Shown piece after piece: positions 41,447 to 51,870 of a DNA stretch of 64,000 bases (position 1 is its first letter; every line of letters begins with the position of its first letter). The DNA lies in assembly GCA_963795385.1 (NCBI GenBank), contig CAWCHK010000003.1, positions 248,001 to 312,000 on the forward strand, written 5' to 3'. A model generated the notes under the pieces. The model had not been told where the DNA came from. It did no database searches and worked only from the letters and a program-made list of their open reading frames with translations. This stretch comes from CAVURS01 sp963795385. GTDB lineage: Bacteria; Actinomycetota; Actinomycetes; Actinomycetales; CAVURS01. The position numbers and the translations under genes are program-made.

Positions 41447-41842
41447 TCACGAACCGGCCTTGAGCCGGCGCCAGCCCCCGGCCCGGTTGTTCGCGATGAT
41501 CTGCTGGAACATCGCGGTCAGCGCCGGCCGGTTGATCGGCTCGCCCTCCCGGAAGGCCACCGTGCGCGCGGTCGCGTTGTCATGGCCGGCCGTGATGATG
41601 CCCTCGGGGTCGGGCACGATCGCGCCGTCGTAGAGGAAGACGTTGACGTGATCCTTCGCCGCGAGCAGGGCGCAGATGTTGCCGTCGAGGACGAAGTACG
41701 GGCGGTTGGTCCGCTTGATCGTCTCGACCACCTCAGCGTCGCACGCCCGCACGAGCCACCGGACCTCACGGCAGATCTCCTGCTGCCACTCCGGCAGCCC
41801 GTCGATGTACGCGTCGACCCGGGGGTCGTCTCCGGTCGCCAT
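41447..41842 (-). CDS. DUF1801 domain protein
   Basis: The 131-residue protein has YIDGLPEWQQEICREVRWLVRA, EVVETIKRTNRPYFVLDGNICALLAAKDHVNVFLYDGAI and a C-terminal VAFREGEPINRPALTAMFQQII. This is the YdhG/DUF1801 fold, a small alpha/beta domain related in shape to frataxin-like folds. Biochemical role unknown. The ATG at 41842 is the first in-frame start that keeps the whole domain. It stands alone on the minus strand. Confidence 0.8.
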   Translation of the reverse strand: MATGDDPRVDAYIDGLPEWQQEICREVRWLVRACDAEVVETIKRTNRPYFVLDGNICALLAAKDHVNVFLYDGAIVPDPEGIITAGHDNATARTVAFREGEPINRPALTAMFQQIIANNRAGGWRRLKAGS

Positions 41843-41964
41843 TGCTCGATCCTGCCCCGGATGGCGCCGCAAGTGCGCCCGCGGAAGGTGGGCCGGACCT
41901 CGAGGGACGCCGTACGCCGGCGGTGCCGGTGCGCGCTGCGGTCGCCGGGACCGGCCGCAGTGGC

Positions 41965-41970
41965 TAGCGT
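41965..41970 (+). promoter_or_regulatory. -10 box of a leaderless promoter for the 64-residue protein gene
   Basis: TAGCGT lies 7 bp before the ATG at 41978. It supports this start and the reality of the short gene. Confidence 0.5.
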
Positions 41971-41977
41971 CACCAGC

Positions 41978-42172
41978 ATGAGCGACTGGGTGCAGGCCCG
42001 CGCAGAGGTGGCCGGGGACACCCGGATCCACGCCGCCGAGGGCCGGGACGCGACGATGTCGGCCTGCGGTCTTGCGGTCACGGTCGAGGACGGCGAGCCC
42101 TGGGCCGATGCCAAGGCGGAGCTGAGCCGTTGCGGCGCCTGCGAGGTGGCGATCGGCAAGGAAGCCGAGTAG
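41978..42172 (+). CDS. Small acidic protein with CGxC motif
   Basis: This gene of 64 codons starts MSDWVQARAEVAGDTRIHAAEG and ends with SRCGACEVAIGKEAE. The three cysteines (ACGL in the middle, then CGAC) could bind a metal or form a disulfide. A leaderless -10 box at the right distance supports it as a real gene. Family not recognised. It lies between the DUF1801 gene and the ECF42/DGPF operon. Confidence 0.5.
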   Translation: MSDWVQARAEVAGDTRIHAAEGRDATMSACGLAVTVEDGEPWADAKAELSRCGACEVAIGKEAE

Positions 42173-42254
42173 CTCTCGGCCCCGGGTGTCGGATCCGGCG
42201 GTCCGCCGATCGTCGTACGGTCGTCAGAACCGCACCGACCCAGGAGTGACACCC

Positions 42255-42602
42255 ATGAGGTACATGATGTTCGTCGTCGCCGATCCGGACGCATCCGCGG
42301 AGGCGGCGGCCCACCCGTCCGACGGGCCCACGATCGAGGAGTGGCTGGCCGAGGTCGTTGGACCCGGCAAGCGGATCGAGGGCAACCGCCTGCGCCCGGT
42401 CAGTGACGCGACGACCGTCCGGGTCAGCCGCGGGCAGGTGCTGGTCACCGACGGGCCGTTCACCGAGTCGAAGGAGTGGATCGCCGGCTTCGACATCCTG
42501 GAGTGCGAAGACCTGGACGAGGCCATCGCCATCGCCGCCCGCCACCCGCAGGCCCGTGACGGCAAGGTCGAGATCCGGCCGTTCTGGCCGCTCGAGGAGT
42601 GA
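42255..42602 (+). CDS. YCII/DGPF domain protein, partner of ECF42 sigma factor
   Basis: The 115-residue protein contains the DGPF motif in VTDGPFTESKEWIAGFDILECEDLDEAIAIAARHP, which names this YCII-related family. These proteins are the conserved neighbours of ECF42 sigma factors; their exact role is not settled. The ATG at 42255 has a good AGGAG site 8 bp upstream and is preferred over an upstream in-frame ATG. Its stop overlaps the sigma factor's GTG by four bases. Confidence 0.9.
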   Translation: MRYMMFVVADPDASAEAAAHPSDGPTIEEWLAEVVGPGKRIEGNRLRPVSDATTVRVSRGQVLVTDGPFTESKEWIAGFDILECEDLDEAIAIAARHPQARDGKVEIRPFWPLEE

Positions 42603-43855
42603 GGACGGCGACGGACCGCCGCTCGGCGGAGGCGATCGCCTCGGTCGTGGCGGGCGAGCGGGCCGGCATGGTGGCCGGCCTGATCCGGCTCACCGGCGAC
42701 TGGGAGCTGGCCGAGGACTGCGTGCAGGACGCCGTCGAGCGAGCCCTCGTGCACTGGCCGAAGGACGGCGTGCCGCGGTCGCCGGGCGCCTGGCTCACCA
42801 CCGTGGCGAGGAACCGGGCGCTCGACGTCCTTCGCCGGCGCCGGACCGAGCGGGCCAAGCTGCAGGAGCGCGCCATCACCGACGAGGGGACTACCGGGGC
42901 CGGCTCGGCCGAGTCGCAGCTCGACGACCGGCTCCGGCTGATCTTCACCTGCTGCCACCCGGCCCTCTCGCTCGATGGCCGGGTCGCGCTGACCCTGCGG
43001 ACCGTCGCCGGGTTGAGCACCGCTGAGATCGCGCAGGCCTTCCTGGTCTCCGAGCCGGCCATGTCGCAGCGCCTGCTGCGAACGAGACGGAAGATCACGA
43101 ACGCGGCGATCCCCTACCGCGTCCCCTCGGACGACCTGCTCGCCGAGCGCACCGGTGGGGTCCTCGCAGTGGTGTACCTGATCTTCAACGAGGGCTACAG
43201 CCGGAGCGACGACCATCTCGCGGGGGAGGCGATGCGCCTCGCGCGACTGCTGGTCGCCCTGATGCCGGCGGAGGACGAGGTGCGAGGTCTGCTGGCCCTG
43301 ATCACCTTCCAGATCGCCCGCCGCGCCACGCGGTTCGATGCCGGCGGGGACCTGCTGCCGATGGAGGAGCAGGACCGAGACCGGTGGGACCCGGCGCTGA
43401 TCGCCGAGGGGACGTGGCACCTGCGCCGGGCGGCGTCGTCCGGTCGCCCACCGGGGCCGTACTGGCTCCAGGCCCAGATCGCGGCCGCCCACGCGACGGC
43501 CGGGTCGCCGCAGGACACGGACTGGGCCCAGATCGTCGCGCTGTACGACGCCCTCCTGGCGGCCCAGCCGTCACCGGTGGTGGCGCTCAACCGCGCGGTG
43601 GCGATCGGCTTCCGCGACGGCTACGACGCGGGCCTGAGCGCGCTGGACGCGTTGACCGCTCCGGGGTCCCCGGATCATCGAGCCCTGGAGGGGTACTTCC
43701 TCCTGCCGGCGGCCCGGGCCGACTTCCTGCGCCGGCTCGGGCGCATCGAGGAGGCTCGATCCGCGTACCTGGAGGCACTCGACCTCGCGACCGGTGGGCC
43801 GGAGCAGCGCCTGCTGCGGCGCCGGTTGGCCGAGCTGGACGGCCTGCAGCAGTAG
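42599..43855 (+). CDS. ECF42-type RNA polymerase sigma factor
   Basis: The 418-residue protein has sigma region 2 at about 25-90 (GDWELAEDCVQDAVERALVHWP; PGAWLTTVARNRALDVLRRR) and region 4 at about 120-180 (LTLRTVAGLSTAEIAQAFLVSEPAMSQRLLRTRRKI). A long C-terminal TPR-like extension follows (NEGYSRSDDH; VVALNRAVAIGFRDG; LEGYFLLPAARADFLRRLGRIEEARSAYLEAL). This extension and the DGPF partner define group ECF42, which lacks a classical anti-sigma factor. How its activity is controlled is not shown by the sequence; the C-terminal domain is the likely site. Confidence 0.93.
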   Translation: MRTATDRRSAEAIASVVAGERAGMVAGLIRLTGDWELAEDCVQDAVERALVHWPKDGVPRSPGAWLTTVARNRALDVLRRRRTERAKLQERAITDEGTTGAGSAESQLDDRLRLIFTCCHPALSLDGRVALTLRTVAGLSTAEIAQAFLVSEPAMSQRLLRTRRKITNAAIPYRVPSDDLLAERTGGVLAVVYLIFNEGYSRSDDHLAGEAMRLARLLVALMPAEDEVRGLLALITFQIARRATRFDAGGDLLPMEEQDRDRWDPALIAEGTWHLRRAASSGRPPGPYWLQAQIAAAHATAGSPQDTDWAQIVALYDALLAAQPSPVVALNRAVAIGFRDGYDAGLSALDALTAPGSPDHRALEGYFLLPAARADFLRRLGRIEEARSAYLEALDLATGGPEQRLLRRRLAELDGLQQ

Positions 43856-43867
43856 GGGATCCGCACC

Positions 43868-44581
43868 CTAGAGGCTGAGGTCGAACGGGTGACCGGCCGG
43901 GTCGGCGAACGTCCGATGGTGGTCGCTGCCACCCGGCAGTCGGGTGGCTCCCAGCTCCAGCACCCGCGCCTCGCCCGCGTCCAGGTCGTCGACGAGGATG
44001 TCGAGGTGAGCCTGCTGCGGGTGGCTCGGGTCGGGCCAGCGGGGCGGGGTGTAGTCGCTCACCTGCTGGAACATCAGGCTCTTCCCGTCGCCGGTGATGA
44101 GGGCGCCCTCCGGCCCGTCGTAGGTGACCTCCATGCCGGTGAGCCCGGCGTAGAACTGGGCCAGCGCCGAGGCGGCGGGTGCGTCGATCGTGACCGCGAA
44201 CAGCTTCATCGTCGGGCCGACGCCGTCGCTCTGGCACAGGTCGAACGGGTGGCCGGCCGGGTCGGCCAGGGTGATCCACGTGGCCCCGTCGGCCAGCCGG
44301 GTGGCGCCGAGCCCGACCGCTCGGTCGGCCGCAGCCTCGTGGTCGTCGATCTGGAGGTCGAGGTGGAACTGCTGCGGGAGCTCCTGACCCGGCCATCGAG
44401 GAGCCACGTGCTCGTCGACCTGCTGGAACGCGATCTCCTGGCCGTCCGGCGCCCTCAGGGTGATCCACTGCGGCACCCGCCGCGTGACCTCCCATCCGGT
44501 GAGGTCGGCGTAGAACGCGGCCAGGGTCTCGATGTCCGCCGCGTCGAAGGCGGCGAGCTCGAGTCGTCCGGTGGTGGTCAT
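43868..44581 (-). CDS. Two-domain VOC (glyoxalase/bleomycin-resistance fold) protein
   Basis: The 237-residue protein is a tandem of two VOC modules. Each has the ADLTGWEVT / AGLTGMEVT strand, a HLDLQIDD / HLDILVDD motif, and a closing TLADPAGHPFDL / TFADPAGHPFDLSL. Such pairs form one active or binding site. The metal ligands expected of glyoxalase I are only partly present, so the function could be dioxygenase-like or drug binding. The ATG at 44581 follows a GGTAGG ribosome-like run. It ends just beyond the sigma factor gene, convergently. Confidence 0.85.
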   Translation of the reverse strand: MTTTGRLELAAFDAADIETLAAFYADLTGWEVTRRVPQWITLRAPDGQEIAFQQVDEHVAPRWPGQELPQQFHLDLQIDDHEAAADRAVGLGATRLADGATWITLADPAGHPFDLCQSDGVGPTMKLFAVTIDAPAASALAQFYAGLTGMEVTYDGPEGALITGDGKSLMFQQVSDYTPPRWPDPSHPQQAHLDILVDDLDAGEARVLELGATRLPGGSDHHRTFADPAGHPFDLSL

Positions 44582-44651
44582 GGTCCTACCTTGCCGCCGG
44601 CCACCGACAGCTCGCATGCGGGCGCCTCAGGCCTCGCCTGCAGGGCCGCCG

Positions 44652-45788
44652 TCAGGCCTTGATCCGCAGCTTCGCGTTGTACTGCGGCAGCTCGACGTAC
44701 GTCTGACCCGGCGCCATCTTCAGCGGGCTCCCGTCGGCGAGGGTGAACTGGAACAGCGCGTTCACGTCGCCCTTGGTCCACGTGCCGGTGACGTACTTGC
44801 CGCCGTGGAAGTAGTAGAACGTCCCCTTGGCCTTGATGATGTCGTGGATCGGCTCGGCGCCGCCCCCACCGGGGTAGATCTTCCCGTAGTGCTGCTTGGC
44901 CCGGATGACGAGGACATTGTCGGTCGAGACCCGCTTGCCGTTCGCGAGCGTGTGCGGACCCCACGGCATGCTGCGCAGGTACCGGCCCGACCTCGCGTCG
45001 TAGCTGTACCCCATGTCGTAGGTGTGGCCCTTCTTCCACGGCACGTGGATCGTCCGGGCCGCCCTGCCCTTGGCCGTGCTGACCTCGGCCGCCGTCGACG
45101 CGTACGGGAAGTACACCTTGGGCGGCCCGCTGCGGAACTTCTTGGTCTGCTTGGCCAGCACCTTGGGATGACAGACGACCGCACGGTCGTAGTAGGTGAC
45201 TCCCTTGTAGGTCCGGACCCGGTTCGGGTCGATCGAGTACGACCCGCTGCCCTTGGTGGCGATGTAGGACAGGCCGCCCTCGAGGTACTTGCTGTAGTGC
45301 TTGACGTACCTGAGCACCCAGCCGGTCGCGCCGGTGTTGCCGATGATCGCCTCGATCGGGCTGAGCATCGGGATGTCCACCGGCCGGATCGACCGAACCG
45401 GCGCGACGTCGTCCGGCATGCGCGAGTGGAAGATCGGGACCAGCCGGGTGCTGCTGTAGCCGGAGGAGTCGCGATAGCCGTCCAGCTCGACGTACACGAT
45501 GTCGGCCTTGTCCAGCCCGGACTGGGGGTGCTCGTTCTTGTTGTCCGGGACCTTCACCGCCACTGCGGCGTGCTTGGCGTCCGACGGGTCCTTCAGGAGC
45601 GCGCCGGTCAGTGGCCACCGCGGGCGCGTGTCGACGCTGGGGGAGGGCGACGGCGTTGGGGTCGGGCTGGGGCTGCTCGCACCCGAGAGTGAGCCCTTGG
45701 TCGAGTCGTGGGTGCATCCCGCCACGGTCGCCACGCCGGCGGCTCCGAGCAGGCCCAGCAACAGCGTCCGGCGGTCCAGCGCAGCCAT
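44652..45788 (-). CDS. DUF3048 (YerB-like) lipoprotein
   Basis: This 378-residue exported protein has a signal sequence with a lipobox (VATVAGC, Cys25), a Ser/Pro/Thr linker to about residue 52, and the DUF3048 core. Typical pieces are AVAVKVPDNKNEHPQSGLDKADIVYVEL, STRLVPIFHSRMPDDVAPVRSIRPVDI, YDMGYSYDARSGRY and the C-terminal IIKAKGTFYYFHGGKYVTGTW. These proteins sit on the outside of the membrane in Gram-positives. The biochemical role is unknown. Confidence 0.88.
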   Translation of the reverse strand: MAALDRRTLLLGLLGAAGVATVAGCTHDSTKGSLSGASSPSPTPTPSPSPSVDTRPRWPLTGALLKDPSDAKHAAVAVKVPDNKNEHPQSGLDKADIVYVELDGYRDSSGYSSTRLVPIFHSRMPDDVAPVRSIRPVDIPMLSPIEAIIGNTGATGWVLRYVKHYSKYLEGGLSYIATKGSGSYSIDPNRVRTYKGVTYYDRAVVCHPKVLAKQTKKFRSGPPKVYFPYASTAAEVSTAKGRAARTIHVPWKKGHTYDMGYSYDARSGRYLRSMPWGPHTLANGKRVSTDNVLVIRAKQHYGKIYPGGGGAEPIHDIIKAKGTFYYFHGGKYVTGTWTKGDVNALFQFTLADGSPLKMAPGQTYVELPQYNAKLRIKA

Positions 45789-45928
45789 CCGGTATCCAGT
45801 CCTCTCCTCGCAGGTGCCGCCCGGCGGACAGCCCCGCGTCGCCGGGTACGCCGGGAGATCGGCGACAGGACAAGTATGGCCGCCCGGGGTTAGCGTGCGA
45901 GCAGGACCACCCTCTGGAGGAGATCGTC

Positions 45929-46540
45929 ATGCCCCTTGACCCCGCGACGACTGCTGTCGTCCTGATCGAGTTCCAGAACGACTTCACGTCCGAGGGCGGC
46001 GTACTGCACGGTGCCGTCTCCGAGGTCATGGACAGCACCAAGATGATGGCCAACGCCCGCGAGGTCATCGACGCCGCACACGCGGCCGGCGTGACGGTCA
46101 TGCACGCCCCGATCACGTTCGCCGACGGCTACAACGAGATCAGCTCCCACCCGTACGGCATCTTGAAGGGTGTCGTGGACGGCAACGCCTTCGTCAAGGG
46201 GTCCTGGGGAGCGGCGATCGTCGACGAGCTCGCACCTGCCGAGGGCGACATCGTCATCGAGGGCAAGCGCGGTCTGGACACGTTCGCCAGCACCAACCTG
46301 GACTTCATCCTGCGGAGCAAGGGCATCACCACGATCGCCCTCGGCGGCTTCCTGACCAACTGCTGCGTCGAGTCGACGATGCGTAGCGGCTACGAGAACG
46401 GCTATCAGGTCATCACCCTGAACGACTGCGTGGCCGCGACCTCACCCGAGGAGCACGACAACGCGCTGAAGTACGACTACCCGATGTTCTCCCAGCCGAT
46501 GAGCTCGAGTGACTTCATCTCGGAGCTGGGCGACCGCTGA
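45929..46540 (+). CDS. Isochorismatase-like cysteine hydrolase
   Basis: The 203-residue protein has the cysteine hydrolase fold, with the Asp in VVLIEFQNDFTSEGG, the Lys in VIEGKRGLDTFASTNLD, and the nucleophile Cys in GFLTNCCVESTMRSGYENGY. This triad defines isochorismatase-like hydrolases (nicotinamidase, N-carbamoylsarcosine amidase and others). The substrate is not set. The ATG at 45929 has a GGAGGAGA site at 45916-45923. Convergent with dhaK. Confidence 0.87.
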   Translation: MPLDPATTAVVLIEFQNDFTSEGGVLHGAVSEVMDSTKMMANAREVIDAAHAAGVTVMHAPITFADGYNEISSHPYGILKGVVDGNAFVKGSWGAAIVDELAPAEGDIVIEGKRGLDTFASTNLDFILRSKGITTIALGGFLTNCCVESTMRSGYENGYQVITLNDCVAATSPEEHDNALKYDYPMFSQPMSSSDFISELGDR

Positions 46541-46557
46541 CGCCGGGCGCCGAGGGG

Positions 46558-47568
46558 TCAGATGCCCCATCTCAGTGCCGGTGTGCGGACGGGCGCGTCC
46601 CACAGGCCCAGCATCTCGTCGTCGACCTTGAGCAGGGTGACTGAGGTCCCGGCCATCTCCAGCGAGGTGATGTAGGAGCCGACCAGGGAGCGGGCGATGG
46701 TGATGCCGTGGCCGGCCAGGATCTGGTCGACCTCGTTGTACATCAGGTAGAGCTCGATCAGCGGGGTGCCCCCCAAGCCGTTGACGAAGGCGATGACCGG
46801 ATCGCCGGAGGTGAAGGGCAGGTCGGCCAGGATCGGCTCCACGAGCATCGCGGCGATCTCCTTGGCCGGGGCCAGCGGCAGGCGCCGGCGGCCGGGTTCA
46901 CCGTGGATGCCGACACCGAGCTCCATCTCGCCCTCGCCCAGCTCGAACGTGGGCTTGCCGGCAGCGGGGACGGTGCAGGAGGTCAGGGCCAGGCCCATGC
47001 TGCGCCCGTTGGCGTTGACCGCCCGGGCCAGGCCGGCGACCTGGTCCAACGGACGGCCCTCCTCGGCCGCGGCGCCGGCGATCTTCTCCAACAGCACCGT
47101 CACCCCGACGCCGCGCCGGCCCGCGGTCCAGGTGCTGTCCTGGACCGCGACGTCGTCGTCCGTGACCACCGTGACCACGGGGACCCCGTCGGCGCCGCCC
47201 TCGGCGGCAGCCATCTCGGCGGCCATCTCGAAGTTCATCACGTCCCCCGTGTAGTTCTTCACCACATGCAGCACGCCGGCGCCGCCGTCGACCAGCTTGG
47301 TCGCCGCGAGGATCTGGTCCGGCACCGGCGAGGTGAACATCTCGCCGGCGCAGGCAGCGTCCAGCATCCCGAGGCCCACGAAGCCGCCGTGCAGCGGCTC
47401 GTGCCCGGACCCGCCACCGGAGACGATCCCGACCTTGCCCGGTCGCGGCCCCCCGGACCGGGAGATCACCTTGTTCCGATGATCGACCGCCAGCTCCGGA
47501 TGGGCCGCCTCGATCCCCGACAACGCCTGCGCCACAACGTCTTCCGGCGCATTGATGAGCTTCTTCAT
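46558..47568 (-). CDS. dhaK: Dihydroxyacetone kinase subunit DhaK
   Basis: The 336-residue protein binds dihydroxyacetone as a hemiaminal. Landmarks are GIVSGGGSGHEPLHGGFVG, VKNYTGDVMNFEMA, VTDDDVAVQDSTWTAGRRGVGVTVLLEKI and the substrate-binding His in GVGIHGEPGRRR. DhaK needs DhaL, the ATP- or ADP-binding subunit, and in PTS forms DhaM. Neither is adjacent. Upstream is a VOC gene on the same strand two bases away, so dhaK is probably the second gene of a VOC-dhaK unit driven from 47988. Confidence 0.93.
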   Translation of the reverse strand: MKKLINAPEDVVAQALSGIEAAHPELAVDHRNKVISRSGGPRPGKVGIVSGGGSGHEPLHGGFVGLGMLDAACAGEMFTSPVPDQILAATKLVDGGAGVLHVVKNYTGDVMNFEMAAEMAAAEGGADGVPVVTVVTDDDVAVQDSTWTAGRRGVGVTVLLEKIAGAAAEEGRPLDQVAGLARAVNANGRSMGLALTSCTVPAAGKPTFELGEGEMELGVGIHGEPGRRRLPLAPAKEIAAMLVEPILADLPFTSGDPVIAFVNGLGGTPLIELYLMYNEVDQILAGHGITIARSLVGSYITSLEMAGTSVTLLKVDDEMLGLWDAPVRTPALRWGI

Positions 47569-47569
47569 G

Positions 47570-47980
47570 TCAGGGCAGCTGGTTGATCCGGATCAGGTTG
47601 CCCGCGGGGTCGCGGACGGCGCAGTCGCGGATGCCGTACGGCTGCTCGGTCGGCTCCTGGACGATCTCGGCGCCACCGGCCTCCAGCTGCTCGAACGTCC
47701 CGTCGAGGTCGGCCGTGGCCATGGTGATGATCCCGTACGTGCCCTTGGCCATCATCTCGGTGATGGTGCGGCGCTCGTCGTCGGTGATGCCGGGGTCGAC
47801 GCCCGGCGGGTAGAGGACGATGGACACTCCTGGCTGGCCCGCCGGGCCGACCGTGATCCAGTGCAGCCCGTTGTATCCGACGTCGTTGCGGACCTCGAAG
47901 CCGAGCGTGTCGCGGTAGAAGGCCAGGGATGCGTCCGGGTCGTCATGGGGGAGGAAGCTGGCGTTGATGGAGATGTCCAT
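47570..47980 (-). CDS. VOC family protein, first gene of VOC-dhaK unit
   Basis: The 136-residue single VOC module contains SFLPHDDPDASLAFYRDTLGFEVRNDVGYNGLHWITVG, LDGTFEQLEAGGAEIVQEP and CAVRDPAGNLIRINQ. His, Glu and second-half residues typical of glyoxalase-like sites are present, but metal binding is uncertain. The ATG at 47980 is set by a leaderless -10 box 7 bp upstream. It shares a promoter motif with the second VOC gene at 50504 (see motif entries). Substrate unknown. Confidence 0.83.
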   Translation of the reverse strand: MDISINASFLPHDDPDASLAFYRDTLGFEVRNDVGYNGLHWITVGPAGQPGVSIVLYPPGVDPGITDDERRTITEMMAKGTYGIITMATADLDGTFEQLEAGGAEIVQEPTEQPYGIRDCAVRDPAGNLIRINQLP

Positions 47981-47987
47981 GACGCTC

Positions 47988-47993
47988 ACGCTA
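47988..47993 (-). promoter_or_regulatory. -10 box of the VOC-dhaK promoter
   Basis: TAGCGT on the minus strand is 7 bp before the ATG at 47980. A conserved motif (48014-48037) lies 20 bp further upstream. Confidence 0.6.
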
Positions 47994-48013
47994 GTTGCGG
48001 TCAGGTGGCGGAC

Positions 48014-48037
48014 GCTTCTCGGATCCTGACCGGTCTC
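48014..48037 (-). promoter_or_regulatory. Putative AraC operator / conserved motif, copy A
   Basis: On the minus strand this 24-bp block reads GAGACCGGTCAGGA, then TCCGAGAAGC. It matches copy B (50924-50947) at 22 of 24 positions. It stands exactly 20 bp from its -10 box, as copy B does, while the 20-bp spacers match at only about 11 positions. The block also spells RPVRIREASAT before a stop at 48001, which resembles the C-terminal end of the AraC protein encoded at 50896. So it is either a bound site or the last trace of a lost araC gene, or both. Confidence 0.5.
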
Positions 48038-48068
48038 GCCGTCCGGCACTTCAAGGGCCATCCTCCGG

Positions 48069-50503
<2,435 letters not shown>

Positions 50504-50507
<4 letters not shown>

Positions 50508-50860
50508 GGGTCTTGCAGCAGACCGAGCTCGTTGCCGTCGGGGTCCGTGAAGACGGCCACGAGACGGCCGCCGCCCACATCGTGGGCCGGCTCCTTGACG
50601 GCCGCACCCGCGGCGGTCACCTCGGCCAGCTTGGCCTCGATGTCCCGCACGTGCCAGTAGGCCACCGGCGAGGTCATCGTCGGCGAATCTCCTTGCGGCA
50701 CAAGCCCGATCTGCTGGCCCTCGGCCTCGTAGCCGACGTAGTAGGACTCGTCGCTCTGCGGCGGCGTGCCGAGCAGCGCGGTGTAGACAGCCTTGGCCGC
50801 CGCCAGGTCGGTCACGGGGTGCAGCACGGTCCTGATCCCCTGAGTGGTCGTGGTCGTCAT
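50504..50860 (-). CDS. VOC family protein, first gene of VOC-uvrA-like unit
   Basis: The 118-residue VOC module has TVLHPVTDLAAAKAVYTALLG, YWHVRDIEAKLAEVTAAGAAVKEP and AVFTDPDGNELGLLQ. Two starts are possible. ATG 50860 has a strong AGGAG site and fits family length. ATG 50890 is 7 bp from a -10 box in the leaderless position and would add ten residues. A transcript starting near 50890 would serve either. Coupled to the UvrA-like gene by a 4-bp overlap. Substrate unknown; the pairing hints at protection against a toxic small molecule. Confidence 0.85.
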
Positions 50861-50895
50861 CGTCGCTCCTGACGTCGTGGTGTTGTCCATGGCGT

Positions 50896-51345
<450 letters not shown>

Positions 51346-51452
51346 CTACGCGATCGTGCCACGTTCGCACCGGAGGCCGGGGCTGGAGGGGATCGTGCGC
51401 GGTCCGGCCCCTTGACCGCTCGTTGCCGTGGTTCTACCTTGGCGTCATTGTG

Positions 51453-51464
51453 CTAGTTACCTAG
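51453..51464. promoter_or_regulatory. CTAG-TTAC-CTAG inverted repeat upstream of the GntR/ABC operon
   Basis: Two CTAG half-sites, at 51453-51456 and 51461-51464, are separated by TTAC and lie just before the GGAGGT ribosome site of the YtrA-type regulator. Such GntR proteins usually repress their own operon by binding a short palindrome in this position. No exact -35/-10 pair was assigned. Confidence 0.4.
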
Positions 51465-51480
51465 ATCAATGGAGGTCTCG

Positions 51481-51870
51481 GTGATCGAGTTCACGCTCGA
51501 CAGCAGGTCGGGAGTCTCGCCGTACCTCCAGGTCGTGCACCAGGTACGGCACGCGCTGCGACTGGGGCTGTTGCGCCAGGGCGACCAGCTGCCGACGGTG
51601 AAGGACGTCGTCGGCCGGCTGGCGATCAACCCGAACACGGTGCTCAAGGCCTACCGGGAGCTCGAGCGGGACGGGCTCGTGGCCGCCCGGCCGGGGGTCG
51701 GCACGTTCGTCACCCGCTCCCTGGTCGATGCCTCGCACGCCGCGCACGAGCCGTTGCGCCGCGAGCTGCGCCGCTGGCTGGCCAAGGCCCGGCTGGCCGG
51801 GCTCGACGACGAGAGCATCGAGGCGCTCTTCGTGAGCACGTTTCGCACGGCCCAGGAGGAGATAGCGTGA
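51481..51870 (+). CDS. GntR family regulator, YtrA subfamily
   Basis: The 129-residue protein has a winged helix-turn-helix (SPYLQVVHQVRHALRLGLLRQGDQLPTVKDVVGRLAINPNTVLKAYRELERDGLVAARPGVGTFV) and only a short helical tail, the YtrA pattern. These small GntR proteins repress ABC transporter operons that they head. The GTG at 51481 is preferred because GGAGGT sits 4 bp before it; the ATG at 51469 overlaps the ribosome site. Its stop overlaps the ABC ATPase GTG by four bases. Confidence 0.9.
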   Translation: MIEFTLDSRSGVSPYLQVVHQVRHALRLGLLRQGDQLPTVKDVVGRLAINPNTVLKAYRELERDGLVAARPGVGTFVTRSLVDASHAAHEPLRRELRRWLAKARLAGLDDESIEALFVSTFRTAQEEIA

